In this document: positions 53,672 through 61,907 of the stretch, piece after piece
How the letters are laid out: each line of letters opens with the position of its first letter
Numbering within the stretch: the stretch's first letter is position 1
From: JAUILA01 sp050289805
Lineage (GTDB): Bacteria; Bacteroidota; Bacteroidia; Cytophagales; Cyclobacteriaceae
Length of the DNA: 64,000 nucleotides
Assembly (NCBI GenBank): GCA_050289805.1
Contig: JBNKGL010000007.1
Location: 88,991-152,990, forward strand
Reading direction: 5' to 3'
The notes under the pieces: model-generated
Databases searched by the model: none
The model's input: the letters and a program-made list of their open reading frames with translations, nothing else
Told to the model about the DNA's origin: nothing
Translations under genes and position numbers: made by a program

Positions 53672-54628
53672 CTAATCGTGTCTGTACCTTGGCGTTCTTA
53701 CAACACGCTTACTAGCTCCGGGGTTCACCGGTAATTGATAGCTAAGTAAGAATTCATGTGTTGTCGGTTGCTTCGCGTCCTGGTCTTTAACTACATAACC
53801 GAAGCTGTAGCCAAAACTTAACGACTTATCCTTTAAAAAATTGTATCCAAGGAGGACGTTAATGTCTTCAGACTGTCGAAAGGTAACCCCACCCCACATC
53901 TGTTCCTTATAATATGCCATACCACCCAGAATAAAACTGTATTCATTGAAGTCGGTAGACACCATCACCGATGGCTCAAGGACCAGATCAAAATTTACCC
54001 GGTGAATATAGCCGAACATAAAATAGCCATGGGTCTCGAGTGCATTCCTAATCGGAACACCGAAGTCGAATTCTGAATTCAACAGATGGCTAAAGCTCAG
54101 GCCGGCATAATATTTTTCATTCCTCAGATAAACACCTAATGCCAGATCAGGCCTAACCTGGGATTCCGAACTATTCAGGATCACCGGGTCGTCAGAATCT
54201 ATAAAGCGGTATTCCCCTTTACCGATCGACTGCGAAAATACTCCCATCCGAACTCCAAAGCTGAGCTTGGAATTTTTGATGCCGAGATGATACGCATATG
54301 ACGCCTGGACTTCCAGATTATTCAATGGTCCCAGATTATCGTTTACAACATGTACACCAAATCCACTTTTGAATTTGTATATAGGTGAGGTTACACTGAA
54401 CACCTGTGTTGTTGGAGCTCCTCCATCATCAAAGGTGCTGTTGTACCCCGCCCATTGTGTGCGGTGCAACATCGTTATCTTGGTTAAACCTTCCGTACCT
54501 GCAAAGGCCGGGTTGTAGAAAAGCTTGTTCATCATATAGTATGAGAACTGAGCATCCTGCTGGGCAAAAGCGGGTTTAAGGCCAAAAAATGTTGCCCCGA
54601 AACAAACAATAAAAATTAGTTTTCGCAT
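53672..54628 (-). CDS. PorP/SprF-family outer-membrane protein (type IX secretion associated)
   Basis: 318 residues from the ATG at 54628, which gives the signal MRKLIFIVCFGATFFGLKPAFAQ; an ATG 12 bases upstream is also possible. The mature start QQDAQFSYYMMNKLFYNPAFAGTEG is the family signature, followed by a beta-barrel of alternating aromatic/polar strands. PorP associates with the PorK/N ring, while SprF relatives help secrete particular adhesins. Adjacency to gldK favours the PorP role. A TTG-N21-TATATTTA promoter lies upstream. Confidence 0.85.
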   Translation of the reverse strand: MRKLIFIVCFGATFFGLKPAFAQQDAQFSYYMMNKLFYNPAFAGTEGLTKITMLHRTQWAGYNSTFDDGGAPTTQVFSVTSPIYKFKSGFGVHVVNDNLGPLNNLEVQASYAYHLGIKNSKLSFGVRMGVFSQSIGKGEYRFIDSDDPVILNSSESQVRPDLALGVYLRNEKYYAGLSFSHLLNSEFDFGVPIRNALETHGYFMFGYIHRVNFDLVLEPSVMVSTDFNEYSFILGGMAYYKEQMWGGVTFRQSEDINVLLGYNFLKDKSLSFGYSFGYVVKDQDAKQPTTHEFLLSYQLPVNPGASKRVVRTPRYRHD

Positions 54629-54650
54629 AACATGACTCAAAAGCGAACTT

Positions 54651-54682
54651 AAATATAAAGTTTTTTCCTCATTACATTCAAG
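54651..54682 (-). promoter_or_regulatory. Promoter upstream of the PorP/SprF-like gene
   Basis: On the minus strand TTG (54682-54680), 21 bases, then TATATTTA (54658-54651), one base away from TAnnTTTG. It ends ten bases before the first possible ATG (54640) and 22 before the preferred one. Confidence 0.45.
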
Positions 54683-54746
54683 CCGCCCTAATTAAATGGC
54701 GTAATAAATTGTATTCGATTATACTAAAATTAACGAATATTTCACG

Positions 54747-55523
54747 CTATTTAATATTATTAGCCTTCTTAATGTACAATTCTATCGCTCCGGTCATGGA
54801 TGGAGCATTGGGCAAGGGGGCTTCAATATCCAGAACCAGGCCTGCATCACGCACCGCTTTCGCAGTTGTGGGCCCGAAAGCCGCGATCCGCGTCTTATTC
54901 TGTTTGAAATCCGGGAAGTTGTCAAATAGCGAATGAATGCCGCTGGGGCTGAAAAACGCCAATATATCGTAATATACGTTCTCTAAATCAGACAGGTCAC
55001 TGGCTACCGTTCTATAGATAACGGCTTCACTGTACTGGTACCCGTTGTCAGCCAGGAAATCCGGAATATCGTCCTTGCGGATGTCTGAACACGGGAAGAG
55101 ATACTTCTCATTTTTATGCTTTTTGAGGATCTCCAGAAGGTCCGAAGCAGTCCTGTGGCCGGTGAATATCTTACGTTTTCTGATAACGATATACTTCTGT
55201 AAGTAATTCGCGGTTTGTTCCGAAATACAGAAGTATTTCATATCTGCCGGCATCTCAATTTTGAGTGCTTCACAGATTTTAAAAAGATGATCTACCGCAT
55301 TTCTGCTTGTGAAAATGATCGCAGTGTGATTGAGAATATCAATCTTCTGCTTTCTGAACTCCTTAATCGAAACAGGATCTACCTGAATAAACTGGCGGAA
55401 GTCCACCTTCAGATTATACTTTTCAGCAAGCTTAAAGTAGGGGGAGTTTTCGTCCTTGGGCTCTGGTTGAGAAACTAGAATACTTTTAACCGGAAGCATT
55501 CTATCTTTCGCTTTATCACTCAT
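54747..55523 (-). CDS. hemD: Uroporphyrinogen-III synthase
   Basis: 258 residues. HemD is weakly conserved, but the two-lobe pattern is present: KSILVSQPEPKDENSPYF at the start, IIFTSRNAVDHLFKI in the first lobe, and FFSPSGIHSLFDNF with RIAAFGPTTAKAVRDAGL in the second. It closes hydroxymethylbilane into uroporphyrinogen III. A TACCTTTG box occurs 77 bases upstream, inside the end of the DUF4271 gene, which may allow separate expression. hemH and hemW are also in the window but not linked. Confidence 0.88.
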   Translation of the reverse strand: MSDKAKDRMLPVKSILVSQPEPKDENSPYFKLAEKYNLKVDFRQFIQVDPVSIKEFRKQKIDILNHTAIIFTSRNAVDHLFKICEALKIEMPADMKYFCISEQTANYLQKYIVIRKRKIFTGHRTASDLLEILKKHKNEKYLFPCSDIRKDDIPDFLADNGYQYSEAVIYRTVASDLSDLENVYYDILAFFSPSGIHSLFDNFPDFKQNKTRIAAFGPTTAKAVRDAGLVLDIEAPLPNAPSMTGAIELYIKKANNIK

Positions 55524-55538
55524 AGCTAATTCGTACCT

Positions 55539-56672
55539 TCACATTGTTTGATTAATACCCCATGATAACACAATCATCAAGGGTATCAATTCTGTGGCGC
55601 AAAGGTAGGAAAATAAATGTAAAATCGTATGTGACGATTCATTCATTAATTTAAAATAGATAAAAACAGCCCTGAGCCCGAACAATATTAACAACGTGAT
55701 CATGAGCCCTCTGTAAAATGAAGGATCCACCACATGGAGCGTAAAAACCGTTACAAAAAGGAATAGCGCCAGGAATGTATAAAACAGTAAGCCAAGGCGG
55801 ATATAATTGTAAAAGTGATTATTCAGGAAACCGGAAATCCTGAAAAGGCCTTTGAAAGAGCGGACTAGAATATATTTAAGTAGTAATAACCCAAAAATCA
55901 CCAGGGCAAGCCTGGCCCAGATGAACATTCCCCCGGTAAACCCTTCGAAGTACATGAAATTAAATCGGTAGTGCAGGCCGGAATACTGGAAAAGCACGAA
56001 TAAAACCCACGCCGCCAGCAGGCTTTCCAGGGCGTAGAAAAATATATTCACCAGCGATAAGGGCCGGGTCTTCATCAAGTTTTCATCGAGTTCCCTGAAA
56101 CTCACCGCACGCGTGAAGCGAAAAAAGTCACGTGCCATGCGCGGATAGTAGTAATAAAGTATCGCCGCGAAGCCCAGAATCACGATCATGGAGAAAATCA
56201 AAACATTCCGAAGGACCGATTTTTCCCTCGCATCAATGATAACCTGTTCACTGCGGATTTCACGTACGGTCTGCGCATCCGCAACCCTGTATATTTCTGT
56301 AGAAATTGTATACGGATTCAGGCGCCTGTTATATAAGGTGTAGATAACCGAATCCCCGTATACCTTTTTAAGGCTGTCAACCGGCATCCATTTTTCTCCC
56401 TGGAATATCAATAAAAGCTTGTCGCCCTGAAAAATTGAAACCTCTTCCTGGGAATATAGCCGTAATAAATTTCCGCTATACTCAGCCAGGCGAACCGGAA
56501 CAAATAAAGTATTTCCCGAAAAGGATTCAATACTGATGAGTGGAATGATCCCTTCACGGGATGATCTCATACGCCACTCAGCCGATAAATCCTTGATTTT
56601 CATAGTATCCGGCTGCGCCCTTGAAGGGAGACCGACGAATAAAAAGATAATTGCAAAGAGGAAATGCTTCAT
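55539..56672 (-). CDS. DUF4271-family membrane protein
   Basis: 377 residues: a signal peptide (FLFAIIFLFVGLPSRA), a periplasmic beta-rich region (~20-150), then about six membrane helices, matching DUF4271. The gene next to hemD is frequently this family in Bacteroidota, suggesting a link to heme or envelope function that has not been shown. The last helix region (LFSYLCATELIPLMIVLSWG) is typical. I can offer no catalytic motif. Confidence 0.72.
   Translation of the reverse strand: MKHFLFAIIFLFVGLPSRAQPDTMKIKDLSAEWRMRSSREGIIPLISIESFSGNTLFVPVRLAEYSGNLLRLYSQEEVSIFQGDKLLLIFQGEKWMPVDSLKKVYGDSVIYTLYNRRLNPYTISTEIYRVADAQTVREIRSEQVIIDAREKSVLRNVLIFSMIVILGFAAILYYYYPRMARDFFRFTRAVSFRELDENLMKTRPLSLVNIFFYALESLLAAWVLFVLFQYSGLHYRFNFMYFEGFTGGMFIWARLALVIFGLLLLKYILVRSFKGLFRISGFLNNHFYNYIRLGLLFYTFLALFLFVTVFTLHVVDPSFYRGLMITLLILFGLRAVFIYFKLMNESSHTILHLFSYLCATELIPLMIVLSWGINQTM
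55600..55607 (-). promoter_or_regulatory. Possible internal -7 box for hemD
   Basis: Minus-strand TACCTTTG, a full TAnnTTTG match, 77 bases before the hemD start and inside the DUF4271 coding end. It may be a chance match within codons. Confidence 0.2.
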
Positions 56673-56686
56673 TGAGGTGCAATTTA

Positions 56687-58453
56687 TCAGAATTTGGCTT
56701 TATAACCGAAATGAAATTTTGAAAGACGTAAATCAAATGGCTGATTTTGATCGCGCCCTACAGCATACGCCAGCTGAAGCAATCCTCCGCCGGTTTGCAA
56801 TGTGAGTCCGATGCCAATACCAGTGGGATTATCCCATTCGTCCAGGGACCTGAGGAAAGCCTGGTCAGCAAAAAGAAAAATATTCGAGGATTCATCAAAA
56901 TACAACTGCCATTCTATGGTATAAAGAAGGTACTGGCGAGCAAAAAACTGGTTTTCATTAAACCCCCTGATCGTCCGAAAACCCCCCAGCCGGTACAGGT
57001 CATTTAAAAACAACCGGTCGCTGTTAAGCCAGCCTCCGCGAATTCGTTGAAAAAGAAGGGACTTTCTTCCGGTTGCGAAACCATACCTGCCGCCTGCAGT
57101 GGCAGACAATTGTAACAAGTCAAGATCAATTCCTTCATAGATCTCAGCCGGAAAAGCCGCATTTCTCCTGATATTTTTGTTTCCCACCGTAAACTCCGCT
57201 GATAGATGAAGCCCTTTAAAACCTAACCAGCCCGGATCTGCCCGGTCATAGGCATAGCCTGCGCCATAATCATTCAGGTTAAAATCTGCGATTTCCGGGA
57301 GAATATCTACATCGCCATCCGTCTCCAGCAGACGCGCAGTGCGAAACCGACTCAAAAATGAAATCGTATGGCGACCGTTCCGGTAATCTATCTTCAGGTC
57401 AAAATCCCGTGTGATAAAAGTAGTATCCTCTTTCAAGAGGCGGAACCCCGCAAAGACATCGAGATTTGTACGTAAAAAATTGGGATGGTAATACCCAATG
57501 TCAAGAAATTGAGTTTCAGGCCTCATGCGCTGCCAGTGAAAATCAAATACTTTCCCTGAACTAAAGAGATTTGCCAAATGTAATTCAGCCTCCCCCGTAA
57601 TTCGGAGTCCCCCGTCCCCTTCCTCATTCGGTAGAAATCCGATAATGGCATCGATGCGGTTCGAAGGGCGTTTACGTATGGGAACCCGCACCTCAGCAGC
57701 AGTTGAATTGAAATCAACGGTTATCGGACCTTCGAGCTCTACAAATTCCAGTGCATCAATCCGTGCATTCAAATTATTCACCGTACGCTGATTATAGACA
57801 TCCCCGGGACGGATGTCAAGATATGCCGCCATCCAACCCGGCTTTACTATGGTTTCATCGGGCAACTTCAGATCATTATACACAATAATGCTGCCCTCAT
57901 CGTAATTGATCACCGCGGAGATTTCATCACCATTCAACCGAATTGAATCAAGACGAACACGCGCAAACGGATATCCGTTGATCTCTGATTCCCGCAGTAT
58001 CCGCTGAAAAAGTTTTTCCAGTTCATTCCTGTTAACAGCAGTCGTGCTAAACCTGCCGGGCCTGAATCCAACCCTGTTCTGAATGCGCAGCGGAAGATTG
58101 CCTTCTCCAAGGTTTGCCCATGTATATCTTGCCCCGGACGTTAATTCTACCTGCCAGTATTCCCCCGTGTTTTCCAGACGGTCAATCTGGGCCAGCAAAT
58201 ATCCTTTCTGCTGCAGCATGATCAATGCCTGATCCAGCTTTTTGCCGATGACCGCGGAGTCTGCCGACGCCGGAAGCTGTTCCGTAATTTTTGGTTCAAT
58301 TTCACCTTTAATTACCCACTGAATCTCCTGTCCGTAGCTTTTAAGACAAAAGAGGAAAAGACATGGGAAAAGTATAAGGAACCTGGACAATTTTCTCTTA
58401 TTTTTATTACTAAGTTGTGAAATTATAGTCAATTGGCAGGTATCTACATTCAT
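56687..58453 (-). CDS. Omp85/TamA-like outer-membrane protein with POTRA-type N-terminus
   Basis: 588 residues if started at the ATG 58453, but this overlaps hemW; a TTG at 58393 giving LSRFLILFPCLFLFCLKSYGQ as signal peptide is a good alternative (568 residues). Residues ~60-270 contain two or three POTRA-like modules, including the GFRPGRFSTTAVNRNELEKL region. The C-terminal ~300 residues form a beta-barrel with GGFRTIRGFNENQF, the RGF motif of the barrel lid loop, and end in phenylalanine, as outer-membrane proteins do. Its role may be protein or lipid export; no partner is adjacent. Confidence 0.75.
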   Translation of the reverse strand: MNVDTCQLTIISQLSNKNKRKLSRFLILFPCLFLFCLKSYGQEIQWVIKGEIEPKITEQLPASADSAVIGKKLDQALIMLQQKGYLLAQIDRLENTGEYWQVELTSGARYTWANLGEGNLPLRIQNRVGFRPGRFSTTAVNRNELEKLFQRILRESEINGYPFARVRLDSIRLNGDEISAVINYDEGSIIVYNDLKLPDETIVKPGWMAAYLDIRPGDVYNQRTVNNLNARIDALEFVELEGPITVDFNSTAAEVRVPIRKRPSNRIDAIIGFLPNEEGDGGLRITGEAELHLANLFSSGKVFDFHWQRMRPETQFLDIGYYHPNFLRTNLDVFAGFRLLKEDTTFITRDFDLKIDYRNGRHTISFLSRFRTARLLETDGDVDILPEIADFNLNDYGAGYAYDRADPGWLGFKGLHLSAEFTVGNKNIRRNAAFPAEIYEGIDLDLLQLSATAGGRYGFATGRKSLLFQRIRGGWLNSDRLFLNDLYRLGGFRTIRGFNENQFFARQYLLYTIEWQLYFDESSNIFLFADQAFLRSLDEWDNPTGIGIGLTLQTGGGLLQLAYAVGRDQNQPFDLRLSKFHFGYKAKF

Positions 58454-59566
58454 ATTCCCTATTGCAAACAGGCCTGTCACTATTGTGACTTTCACTTCTC
58501 CACGATGCTGAAAAGTGTACCGGAGATGGGCAAGGCAATTCTGGAAGAAATCCGCATGCGTGGCGACTACCTCGGGAAACAATCCGTTTCAACCATTTAT
58601 TTCGGCGGGGGAACACCCAGCTTACTGCCGGCCGTTTATATCAGCAGCATACTTTCGCTTATCCGGCGGTCATTTTTTCTGACGGAATATACGGAGATCA
58701 CCCTTGAGGCAAACCCCGATGATCTGTCGCATGATAAACTGAAAATGTTCTATGACCTCGGCATTAACCGGCTGAGTATCGGGGTACAGTCATTTGATAA
58801 TGACGTTCTGAAATTTATTAACCGCGCGCACAGCAGACAGCAGGCACTGGATTGTATTGAGGATGCCAGAAAAATCGGCTTTCGCAACATAAATATCGAC
58901 CTGATCCATTCTATCCCGGGAAGCAGGCCGGACCGCTGGCAGCGTGACCTGGAAATTATTTTGGATATTTTTCCCGAACATATCTCCAGCTACGGACTTA
59001 CGATCGAACCAGGAACAGTTTTCGGTAAATGGCAAAAAGAAAAGCGGCTGATACCCCTGGAAGAAGACATGGCCGCATCAGAATATGAATTATTGATCAA
59101 CCATTTGCAGCGAGCCGGTTATGAGCACTATGAGATCAGCAACTTTGCCCTGCCCGGTCACCGGTCAAAACATAATATGAGTTACTGGCTTGGAGACCAT
59201 TATTTGGGCATCGGTCCGGGAGCGCATTCCTATAACGGGACCAGCCGCCAGTATAATATCACCAACAATGCACGCTATATCAAGGCGATTCACAATAAGG
59301 AACTGCCGGCAACATTTGAAACGCTCACGAGACTGGATCAGGCCAATGAATATCTGCTCACTTCTTTGCGGACATCCTGGGGTATTGACCTTAAAGTATT
59401 ACGTGAAAAATTTGATTTGAATTTGCTGAATGAGCAGGAAACCTATCTGAAACGCCTTATCGAGGGAGGATTATTGATGCAGCAAAATGACCATCTTATT
59501 CTAACCGATAAAGGTAAGCTTCTGGCAGATCAAATTACTGAAGATCTTTTTTTAACCAGTCCGTAG
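58433..59566 (+). CDS. hemW: HemW-type radical SAM heme chaperone
   Basis: 377 residues starting with TTG at 58433; an in-frame stop at 58418 leaves no other start. Radical-SAM cysteines are C11, C15 and C18 in YCKQACHYCDF. FGGGTPSLL, LEANPDDL and SIGVQSFDNDVLKFINRAHS are family blocks. HemW lacks the residues that make HemN an oxidase and instead inserts heme into target proteins. It is transcribed divergently from the Omp85-like gene, and the 5' ends overlap. Confidence 0.88.
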   Translation: MAGIYIHIPYCKQACHYCDFHFSTMLKSVPEMGKAILEEIRMRGDYLGKQSVSTIYFGGGTPSLLPAVYISSILSLIRRSFFLTEYTEITLEANPDDLSHDKLKMFYDLGINRLSIGVQSFDNDVLKFINRAHSRQQALDCIEDARKIGFRNINIDLIHSIPGSRPDRWQRDLEIILDIFPEHISSYGLTIEPGTVFGKWQKEKRLIPLEEDMAASEYELLINHLQRAGYEHYEISNFALPGHRSKHNMSYWLGDHYLGIGPGAHSYNGTSRQYNITNNARYIKAIHNKELPATFETLTRLDQANEYLLTSLRTSWGIDLKVLREKFDLNLLNEQETYLKRLIEGGLLMQQNDHLILTDKGKLLADQITEDLFLTSP

Positions 59567-59621
59567 TTTTAATTTTGATTATTAGTCTGAAAATAGTTTC
59601 TTACCAGTAAAAGAGCGCTTT

Positions 59622-60011
59622 ATGGACAGTGAAGAGAAAAAAGCATACATGCTTCTTAAATCTGTGATCTTTCATTATCACGGGCTGGACCATGAAGAAA
59701 TGGTGGAACTGAGTCGTACGGCCGATGAGTTGGATGCCCATGATGAACTTGCCTGGGCCAATACGTTTATCTCGGAAGACTATTTCAATTCATTCGAGCG
59801 CGCCCGTGAATACCTGAATGGAATCATGGCTGAATATCCCCATGAAAAACGGGTTTCCTACATCGAGATGGTATGGCAGTCGAATCAGCTCAAAGGATAT
59901 GTTACGGAATTTGAAGCTGCCTCCATTATTAAACTCGCCAAGGACTGGAAAGTGGAAGATGCCCTTCTGCGCCACATCGAAGAGGTCACGAGGCCCAAGA
60001 AGGAATCGTGA
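59622..60011 (+). CDS. Uncharacterised acidic helical protein
   Basis: 129 residues, no signal peptide and no membrane helix. It is rich in Glu and Asp with aromatic residues spaced in amphipathic helices (HDELAWANTFISEDYFNSFERAREYL). I recognise no family. A helix-bundle resembling TerB-like cytoplasmic proteins is possible but not supported by motifs. It starts 55 bases after hemW on the same strand, so both may be co-transcribed. Confidence 0.6.
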   Translation: MDSEEKKAYMLLKSVIFHYHGLDHEEMVELSRTADELDAHDELAWANTFISEDYFNSFERAREYLNGIMAEYPHEKRVSYIEMVWQSNQLKGYVTEFEAASIIKLAKDWKVEDALLRHIEEVTRPKKES

Positions 60012-60058
60012 TGCCCTCCTTCATTAAATTACGATATTAAGCCGAGTTTATACAATAC

Positions 60059-60134
60059 GTCATCCTGAGCTTGTCTCAGGATCCCCCATTTGTATGCAAT
60101 AAATCATGAGATCCCGAAACTAGTTCGGGATGAC
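60059..60134. repeat. Inverted pair of GTCATCC palindromic repeats (locus B)
   Basis: GTCATCCTGAG with partner CTCAGGAT (60059-60082), then ~28 bases, then ATCCCGAA with TTCGGGATGAC (60111-60134). The GTCATCC ends point outward, as at locus A. The gap 60012-60333 holds this pair, a third unit at 60213-60253, and a promoter, but no gene. Confidence 0.75.
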
Positions 60135-60212
60135 GGTAGTATATATGTTGGCTTTGCCTACTCAGACACGGCCAAGGACGTCTTCATTGTTGTAATCCCT
60201 ATAACCCCCACC

Positions 60213-60253
60213 GTCATCCTGAAAGAGTGAGCTTAGCGAACGATGTTCAGGAT
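60213..60253 (+). repeat. Third GTCATCC palindromic unit, long loop
   Basis: GTCATCCTGAA (60213-60223) and TTCAGGAT (60246-60253) with a 22-base loop. It is a single unit without an inverted partner before the PadR promoter. Confidence 0.65.
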
Positions 60254-60287
60254 CCCCATATACCACTGACTACTGACTACCATAAGG

Positions 60288-60318
60288 TTGGCTATTAATT
60301 ATATTTTTTATATATTTA
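60288..60318 (+). promoter_or_regulatory. Promoter upstream of the PadR-type regulator
   Basis: TTG (60288-60290), 20 bases, then TATATTTA (60311-60318), one base from TAnnTTTG. The ATG follows 16 bases later. This is the best-spaced promoter in the window. Confidence 0.5.
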
Positions 60319-60333
60319 AGTAAATTATATATT

Positions 60334-60690
60334 ATGAGTTCAAATCAATACATAAAAGGAACGATAAAGCCGATTGTCCTGAAGCTGCTTTCCGAAAACA
60401 AGCGTATGTACGGGTATGAAATAACACAGGAGGTGAAACGTCTTTCCGGCGGTGAGATCGAGATCACGTATGGCGCATTATACCCGATCCTGTATAAACT
60501 TGAAAATGAGGCGCTGTTAAAAACGGAGCAGGAAATTGTCGATAACCGGGTGAGGAAATACTATTCCCTAACCGAGAAAGGCAAGGAAGAAGCAAGGGTA
60601 AAGGTTGCAGAGCTCGAGCAATTTCTGAAAGTAATCCGCTCGGTACTGGCACCTTCTCCAAAACCGGGACTGCTGGCATGGGGAATTTAA
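60334..60690 (+). CDS. PadR-family transcriptional regulator
   Basis: 118 residues: a winged-helix domain (KRMYGYEITQEVKRLSGGEIEITYGALYPILYKLEN) with the RKYYSLTEKGKEEAR wing, then a short C-terminal helix. PadR proteins are ligand-responsive repressors, often of a neighbouring membrane-protein gene. The next gene overlaps its end by 13 bases, so the regulator and the membrane protein are one unit and probably autoregulated from the promoter at 60288-60318. The ligand is unknown. Confidence 0.88.
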   Translation: MSSNQYIKGTIKPIVLKLLSENKRMYGYEITQEVKRLSGGEIEITYGALYPILYKLENEALLKTEQEIVDNRVRKYYSLTEKGKEEARVKVAELEQFLKVIRSVLAPSPKPGLLAWGI

Positions 60691-61883
60691 GTTCATCCCA
60701 GGCCGACATCGTAAATCTCTTCCTCGATGAGCAGGGCATTACATTCAGTCCGCTTCGCGAAGAGCTGCTCGACCATCTGATCTCCGATCTTGAATCACGC
60801 ATGGATTCAGGAATGTCTTTTCCCGAGGCATGGGAGTTGGTGCAGAAGGAAATATCGGGCCATCATTTAAAAACTATAGAACGTGAAACCATGAAAACAA
60901 TCAACAAGAAGATCGATTTAACACGGCTTTTCAGTATCCTGTCAGTGATACTCCTCGCTGTAGCCACAACATTTAAAATCCTGCACCTTCCGGGGTCGGG
61001 AGAACTTTTGCTGGGTTTTCTTGCAGTTACCAGTGTTTTACTGGTCACAAGTACTGTCCGCAATATTATAAATTACCCGGAATCAAGAGGTAGACTATTC
61101 CTATCGCTCATTACCTTGTCGCTCATCTTCTTCCTGCTATACCTCACATTTACCATATTACACCTGCCCGGAAGGTCTGAGCTTCAGATCATATCTTCCT
61201 CAATGTTGTTAATCCTGTTCCCGGCCATTTCCATCTATTTTTATCGATCCGGCGGAAAACTGAAGGATCATGTCATTATAGGATTACTTTCCCGGAACAG
61301 TTCTTTGATGGAGGCGATCGCACTAATGATGATCGGGTTTGGATTGGTTTTCAATTTTAGCTCATGGCTAACAGGGGAAACCGTATTGGTAGGTATCGTT
61401 TTCTTTATCCTGACCATCATATGGATAGGACTCTATGCCTACAGCTTTACCTGGTCCACCTATCTCAGGATGCCCCGCGGAAGAATCGAATTACCACTCC
61501 TGATATTCTCAACTGCGGCACTGGTATTATTTATTCTGCCCTTGTACGGTGAAAACCTTCAGCCTGAAATTCGTAACCTGGCAGCATTTATTGCCCCCAT
61601 AATCTATATCGGGATCATTTTTTACCACTACGCACGGGTATCGGTTTCATCAAACCGCAAATGGATCCTCACTATGTGTTGTTTACTGGTATTATATCCA
61701 ATACTTCGCCTGTCGGCCGGAATGGAGTGGTCTCCCATGGCAATTTCCATGGTAAATTCATTGACATTCAATATATCGATGCTGCTTTTTCTGCTGGCCA
61801 ACCTGATGATTTTCCGAAAGGAGACCTATTTCAGAATTTTGATCATTTTCATGATTGCCATGCAGATGATCCCCAACTTTTAA
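60678..61883 (+). CDS. Multi-spanning membrane protein with two GldL-like FxILHLPG motifs
   Basis: 401 residues. An acidic soluble N-terminus (~1-80; LREELLDHLISDLESRM resembles the cytoplasmic prefix found before some permease domains) is followed by about ten membrane helices. Two of the first helices end in the same motif: FKILHLPG (99-106) and FTILHLPG (158-165), each near a helix end and followed by a polar residue and Glu-Leu. GldL has FKILHLPG at the end of its first helix. The functional glutamate of GldL's second helix has no counterpart. Under PadR control by position; function unknown. Confidence 0.72.
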   Translation: MGNLSSSQADIVNLFLDEQGITFSPLREELLDHLISDLESRMDSGMSFPEAWELVQKEISGHHLKTIERETMKTINKKIDLTRLFSILSVILLAVATTFKILHLPGSGELLLGFLAVTSVLLVTSTVRNIINYPESRGRLFLSLITLSLIFFLLYLTFTILHLPGRSELQIISSSMLLILFPAISIYFYRSGGKLKDHVIIGLLSRNSSLMEAIALMMIGFGLVFNFSSWLTGETVLVGIVFFILTIIWIGLYAYSFTWSTYLRMPRGRIELPLLIFSTAALVLFILPLYGENLQPEIRNLAAFIAPIIYIGIIFYHYARVSVSSNRKWILTMCCLLVLYPILRLSAGMEWSPMAISMVNSLTFNISMLLFLLANLMIFRKETYFRILIIFMIAMQMIPNF

Positions 61884-61907
61884 CCATGGAAGGGATCAAT
61901 TATTCCG

